Source of the DNA: Limnephilus marmoratus
Taxonomy: Eukaryota; Arthropoda; Insecta; Trichoptera; Limnephilidae
Reading direction: 5' to 3'
Assembly: GCA_917880885.1 (NCBI GenBank)
Contig: OU862915.1
Location: forward strand, 39,750,676 to 39,814,675
DNA: 64,000 nt
Shown in pieces: positions 60,471 to 64,000 of the stretch. Below the pieces are notes generated by a model that did not search any database, was not told the origin of the DNA, and was given only the letters and a program-made list of their open reading frames with translations. The translations under genes were made by a program, and so were the position numbers. The stretch's first letter is position 1, and each line of letters starts with the position of its first letter.

Positions 60471-62053
60471 CCGGTCGCTGCGAACATTTATGAATAGGTA
60501 TTTTAAAAAATCTCTTTTATTTCACTCTCTGACAGTAGTCAGAATCGCGCTATAGATGTGTGAGTGAATGCAGGCCTTGTGTGTGTGGGCTACGCGCTTC
60601 ACCCGTGTCGAATTATTATTTCTGCCGACCACGCATGTTCCAATCTGCAAATGTGTAGAGACAAGACCGCTCGCAGGGGCGTCCTATTGTAAGCGTCCTA
60701 TGAATATGCTATTATAGCTACTTATCGTTGTTGCGCGCACAAAATATCCTGTGGGTATTTTAGAATATTAGGATACATAATAAAAAAAAAACGAAAAAAA
60801 AAATTGGGGACCCATATTTTTATTTATTTTCATTAATTGTAGAGTTATTTTTGATACCATGTTTGGGTGAAAACAAGTGGGCTTAATATACATTTTTTTA
60901 TTAAAACCGACAATTTTTTCTTAAATTTTGCATTCAGGATTTTTGTGCGCACTTTTTATGCACATATGATATTTTGTGTAGCAAACGTAGGAAAGGCAAC
61001 TTGACCTTTCTCATAGGACCCATATCCCTCAGGCCTCGGGCATATTTTTTCATAAGGTCGAAATATTTCCGCTTTGCAATAAAATCCAAATAAATGGAAT
61101 ATTTCTGATAGTATCCGAAAACTAAATATTGTTTTTGAAAGGCGATGAAATACGCTTTTAAATTTTGAAATCCGAAATAAACCTTTGCTTTTCGAATATA
61201 AAAATTTTGAACGCACAAATAATTTTTTTTAAAATGACTCATCTTACGTTTTTTCTAACTAAAATTACTGATAACGAAAAAAATAAAAACACGTACATAT
61301 TTATTACACAAATGTATTGTTAACATTTCCGTCACCTCACTTTTTTATTGTTTCATGTAAAAATAATTAATAGATACAAAATTCCATAAGTTTCATAAAC
61401 TTTGGTTTTATAAAGGTGTACAATTCCATTATTTTGTGGTTAACTTTTGAATTTGAATATAAAGTTTGATATTTTCTCTTTCTCTTTCGAACACCGTTTA
61501 AAACTTATTTCTCAACATAATAGTAAGGGAGACACAAGATCGATATGAGTTGTTCCCAAAGCTAACAAATGGCCGAGGGGGGGGGGGGGGGGTTAAATTT
61601 GGATTTGTGACCAAAACACCCAAATAAATTGAAAATGTATTTTTTTAGCAAAAGGTAGAGAAAATATCTTGTGCTGATAAATATGTTTTATTTTATTTAT
61701 TTTTGTTTCAAATTACGAAATATTGGTCTTAAAAAAATGAATTTCGTATGATTTTGGATGCAACTTAATTTTTTGGTAATTTTTTGACAGTTAAATAGAA
61801 ATATTAAAAAAATATTTTTGCTTTACCTACTGAGTTAATATTGAAGAAAATATATATATTTTAATATTTAATATAGATGTATAATTGTACAGTGGAGTTA
61901 TATAAATTACATATGGTGTACATACATAGGATACGGTTACATACTAAAATATTGTGCACTTGGGAGAAATTCGAAAAATCTAAATAAAATAGAGGTGAAT
62001 ATAGATTAATAATAAATAGAAAGAATGAGAAAAACAGGTAATTATTTAGTTAA
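60471..62053. other. Unassigned AT-rich sequence with a 19-base G run
   Basis: A G run at 61576-61594 resembles the cores of the MITE family, but no inverted ends were found around it. Minus ORFs at 60934-61242 overlap in two frames and show no domain. Confidence 0.35.
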
Positions 62054-62490
62054 TTATTCCTGATGAAGTTTGAGTTTCAGTTTATTGATGTCTTTGGTTT
62101 TTTTTATTTCAATGGGAAGGTTGTTGAAAAACTTTATTCCTAAATAGATGTAATTGTTTTGCATTAGTTTGGTATTAAATTTTGGTATTTTGATGTTATC
62201 TTCATATCTTTTTGATTTTAGTTTAAAATTTTTTGATGATATTATCTTTGTAAATTTGGGTAATTGCATTTTTCTTGAAGATATTCTCTACTCGAGGCAC
62301 CGTGAAATCTGCGAAAAGCGTTTCTGTTGGATAAGTGGAGGGTTTCTTTAGGATTACTTTAATGATTAGTTTCTGGATTACTTTGATCGGGGTTAGAATA
62401 TTGTTGTATGACCCCCCCCCCATGCAATAATTCCATATTGAATTAATGACTGGATTAGTGCATAGTATACTCTTTTTAGATTGTTGAGAT
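62054..62490 (-). pseudogene. LINE RT C-terminal fragment, frameshifted
   Basis: On the minus strand: RVYYALIQSLIQYGIIAWGG, then LTPIKVIQKLIIKVILKKPS, and after a frameshift at an A run (about 62215-62225) YIYLGIKFFNNLPIEIKKTK followed by a TAA. These are the YGI--WGG, IQK--I--I and IK-FN-LP--IK blocks at the end of a LINE protein. A G run at 62412-62420 (C on plus) is part of the WGGG codons. Confidence 0.7.
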
Positions 62491-62506
62491 TATTATTATT
62501 TTTTTA

Positions 62507-62585
62507 TATGAGCTCCACACAGGAGGCCCTGAGGAAAATAATTTCTCTGAGGGCCTAGGTCATCTTTGGGGATGCTGTGTGTATA
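62507..62585 (-). mobile_element. SINE-like element Y, tail fragment
   Basis: AGCTCCACACAGGAGGCCCT, GAGGGCCTAGGTCATCTTTG and GGGATGCTGTGTG: hairpin tail and the adjoining body only. Confidence 0.65.
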
Positions 62586-63384
62586 TTATTAAAAAAACAT
62601 TTCTTTGGGTAATTTTAATTTATGTGCGACAAATTTGAGTTAAAAAAATAATACGAATTCTTGCACACAAAAAGACTTTTTTTCTCATTTTAATTTTATA
62701 GTTTTATATTTTTTTTATATTTCTGTAGTATATAGGGATTTAATTTTATAATTTTATATTTCTGTAGTATATGTAGTATATTTTTTTAAATAATTACCAT
62801 TAATTACAAGTAATGGTCAGAGTTGCCTCTAAAATGATTAAAAAGATGAATTTTTGAAAAATGGGATATATTTGTCAGATTATTTAGGAAACCGTGGTGA
62901 ATCAAATGGTGTAAACAAAAAAAAATTTGGTCGAAAACCTCACATGGGATATTTTGTGAATGCAACGACGATATTTTCTCAAGAGTTTTGAGAATAAATA
63001 TATATATATATATATTTTTTTATACGTTATTAATTTATCAAAAAAAACATTCTTGCATCTATTTATTATATACTTGATGTGGAAAATAACATAGTTACTA
63101 TATTAAGCCAAATAATGTATATGCGGATATACAATTGGATATATGCATAATAATAATTATACCATAATAAAAAGTCATACAGCTTCATATGTGCTAGAGC
63201 TACAAAACTACACTACTTGGATGTTTTTGACCACAAATGTTTAAAAAACTGGCGTAAAAGTACTAATGACGTGTAAGCCCATAGAAGGGTTCTCGAGAAA
63301 CACAGAAATGCATTGATTGAAATTGCACAAACGAATTGGTTATGGCGACCCAGCTTGAAATGCTGCAAATGGGTCCAATCTTTG
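62586..63384. other. Unassigned AT-rich sequence
   Basis: Includes a TA run (62998-63015) and a partial tandem duplication at 62690-62770 (TTTATATTTCTGTAGTATAT twice). No gene. Confidence 0.35.
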
Positions 63385-63500
63385 TGGCGTCATTTTTAGT
63401 TAAATGAGAACAAATAACTTTGTAAAAACAGCTTTATGTAATCAATATTATCAACATATTTCGAAAACAGAGTATTCTCTTCGTCAGGATAAGATTAATA
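63385..63500 (-). mobile_element. Penelope-type terminal-repeat fragment
   Basis: The minus strand carries a CTGACGA...GAAA hairpin arrangement unlike that at 56100 in sequence but the same in layout, followed by CATTTAACTAAAAATGACGC. No coding end is attached, so the family assignment is by motif. Confidence 0.45.
63439..63497 (-). ncRNA. Hammerhead-ribozyme-like motif, second family
   Basis: Minus strand: outer stem TAAT-C-TTATC pairs with GATAA-TATTG-ATTA around an internal loop; CTGACGA box; one extra A; stem II GAGAA with TTTTC (one G-T pair); GAAA; a minimal stem III; and GTT as the cleavage-type triplet. Helices are kept although the bases differ from the 56100 motif, which looks like compensatory change. 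Confidence 0.45.
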
Positions 63501-63654
63501 TTAAAAGACAAACAAGTATAGGCATATGAGAATTATAGACAAAATATTAAAGGGAGAGGTGATTAATTACTTAAAAATATCACAAAATGCAATTATACAT
63601 ATAAAATGAAATATAAAAATTATTTTTAAGTTAAATACCCTTATAGTATAGCAA

Positions 63655-63985
63655 AGTCATTGGAGAAGCTGTGTAGAGGATATTTTTAATGAAAGGAAGG
63701 AGAGGAATTTCTGGGTAGGTAAAAGTATGAAATGATGGTGGAGAGAGTCCGGCTGTAGAGATCAAAAGATCTCCCACTTCCAGTTTCTCCCAATCCGGCC
63801 CGCCACGCAGTAAGTGGACAAAATCATCCGCCACCAAAACCCATGCAGACCTTACCCGTGAACCCGGGAACCCATGCTCAGTCACCAAACATAGCGGACC
63901 ACTTGGGGTGACCAAGTGGCGGGGGTGTTGGTATCCAATAAATGGTTCCCGGGGCGATGGTACCTATAACGCCTCCCAAATTAAA
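63655..63985 (-). mobile_element. SINE-like element Y, copy 10
   Basis: On the minus strand the head AATTTGGGAGGCGTTATAGG, CCGGGAACCATTTATTGGAT, AAGTGGTCCGCTATGTTTGG, body with GGGAGAAACTGGAAGTGGG, then truncated before the tail hairpin at about 63655. The 94-codon ORF across it is Y sequence, not a gene. Confidence 0.7.
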
Positions 63986-64000
63986 AATTTATTATAGTAC

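Noticed and set aside
60934..61242. 102-codon minus-strand ORF
   Set aside because: Lys/Phe/Tyr-rich translation typical of AT-rich DNA, with a second overlapping frame of 86 codons; no motif.
61560..61610. Further MITE of the G-run family
   Set aside because: The G run is there but no AGGG...TACGT inverted ends could be found on either side.

Overview
The window looks like gene-poor, AT-rich nuclear DNA of an arthropod, most likely an insect. Lepidoptera is favoured but not proven: the hints are frequent short runs of the type TAGGTACCTAC, LINE tails of the form (TTTGA)n, and reverse-transcriptase C-termini like those I know from insect genomes. I found no convincing host exon, tRNA gene, rRNA gene or CRISPR array. 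Almost everything recognisable is transposable-element sequence of very different ages.

The only long intact coding region is the gag-pol ORF (14623-19161, 1512 codons) of a complete BEL/Pao LTR retrotransposon at 13555-19897. Its two 402-bp LTRs look identical, it has a 5-bp target duplication (TATTG), a primer-binding site matching the 3' end of tRNA-Tyr, a polypurine tract, and a protein with gag, zinc-knuckle, protease, RT and integrase motifs. The region between RT and integrase, where RNase H should be, is almost entirely missing without loss of frame.

Around it lie several layers. (1) 5'-truncated, broken LINE ends: 1-40, 2896-3430, 7736-8003, 11310-11631, 20628-20675, 21928-22645, 30550-30805, 36076-36551, 40528-40690, 44053-44169, 45349-45504, 45990-46078, 48505-48640, 49637-50164, 56426-56502 and 62054-62490. 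(2) Penelope-like retroelement remains at 29497-30003, 35565-35765, 55810-56237 and about 63385-63500, some with hammerhead-ribozyme-like motifs. (3) Three SINE-like families, called X, Y and T here. X and T carry tRNA-like heads; Y ends in the same hairpin tail as the LINE at 2896-3430. (4) DNA transposon relics: two hAT-type MITEs with 8-bp target duplications, a five-copy MITE set with TACGT at fixed positions in its inverted repeats and G/C homopolymer cores, several foldback elements, and a 2.45-kb TTAA-flanked element (31688-34136) carrying seven copies of ATCGCGGGTGCAAC. (5) Tandem repeats: a decayed ~155-bp satellite (25175-26640), a 16-bp minisatellite (48760-49235), a 37-bp repeat (22031-22156), and ~32-bp repeats in the BEL leader.

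The parts interact mainly as parasites and hosts of one another: non-autonomous SINEs and MITEs depend on proteins of LINEs and DNA transposons, and elements are nested inside each other (a SINE X in the TTAA element, a LINE tail in another SINE X, a MITE in the satellite).
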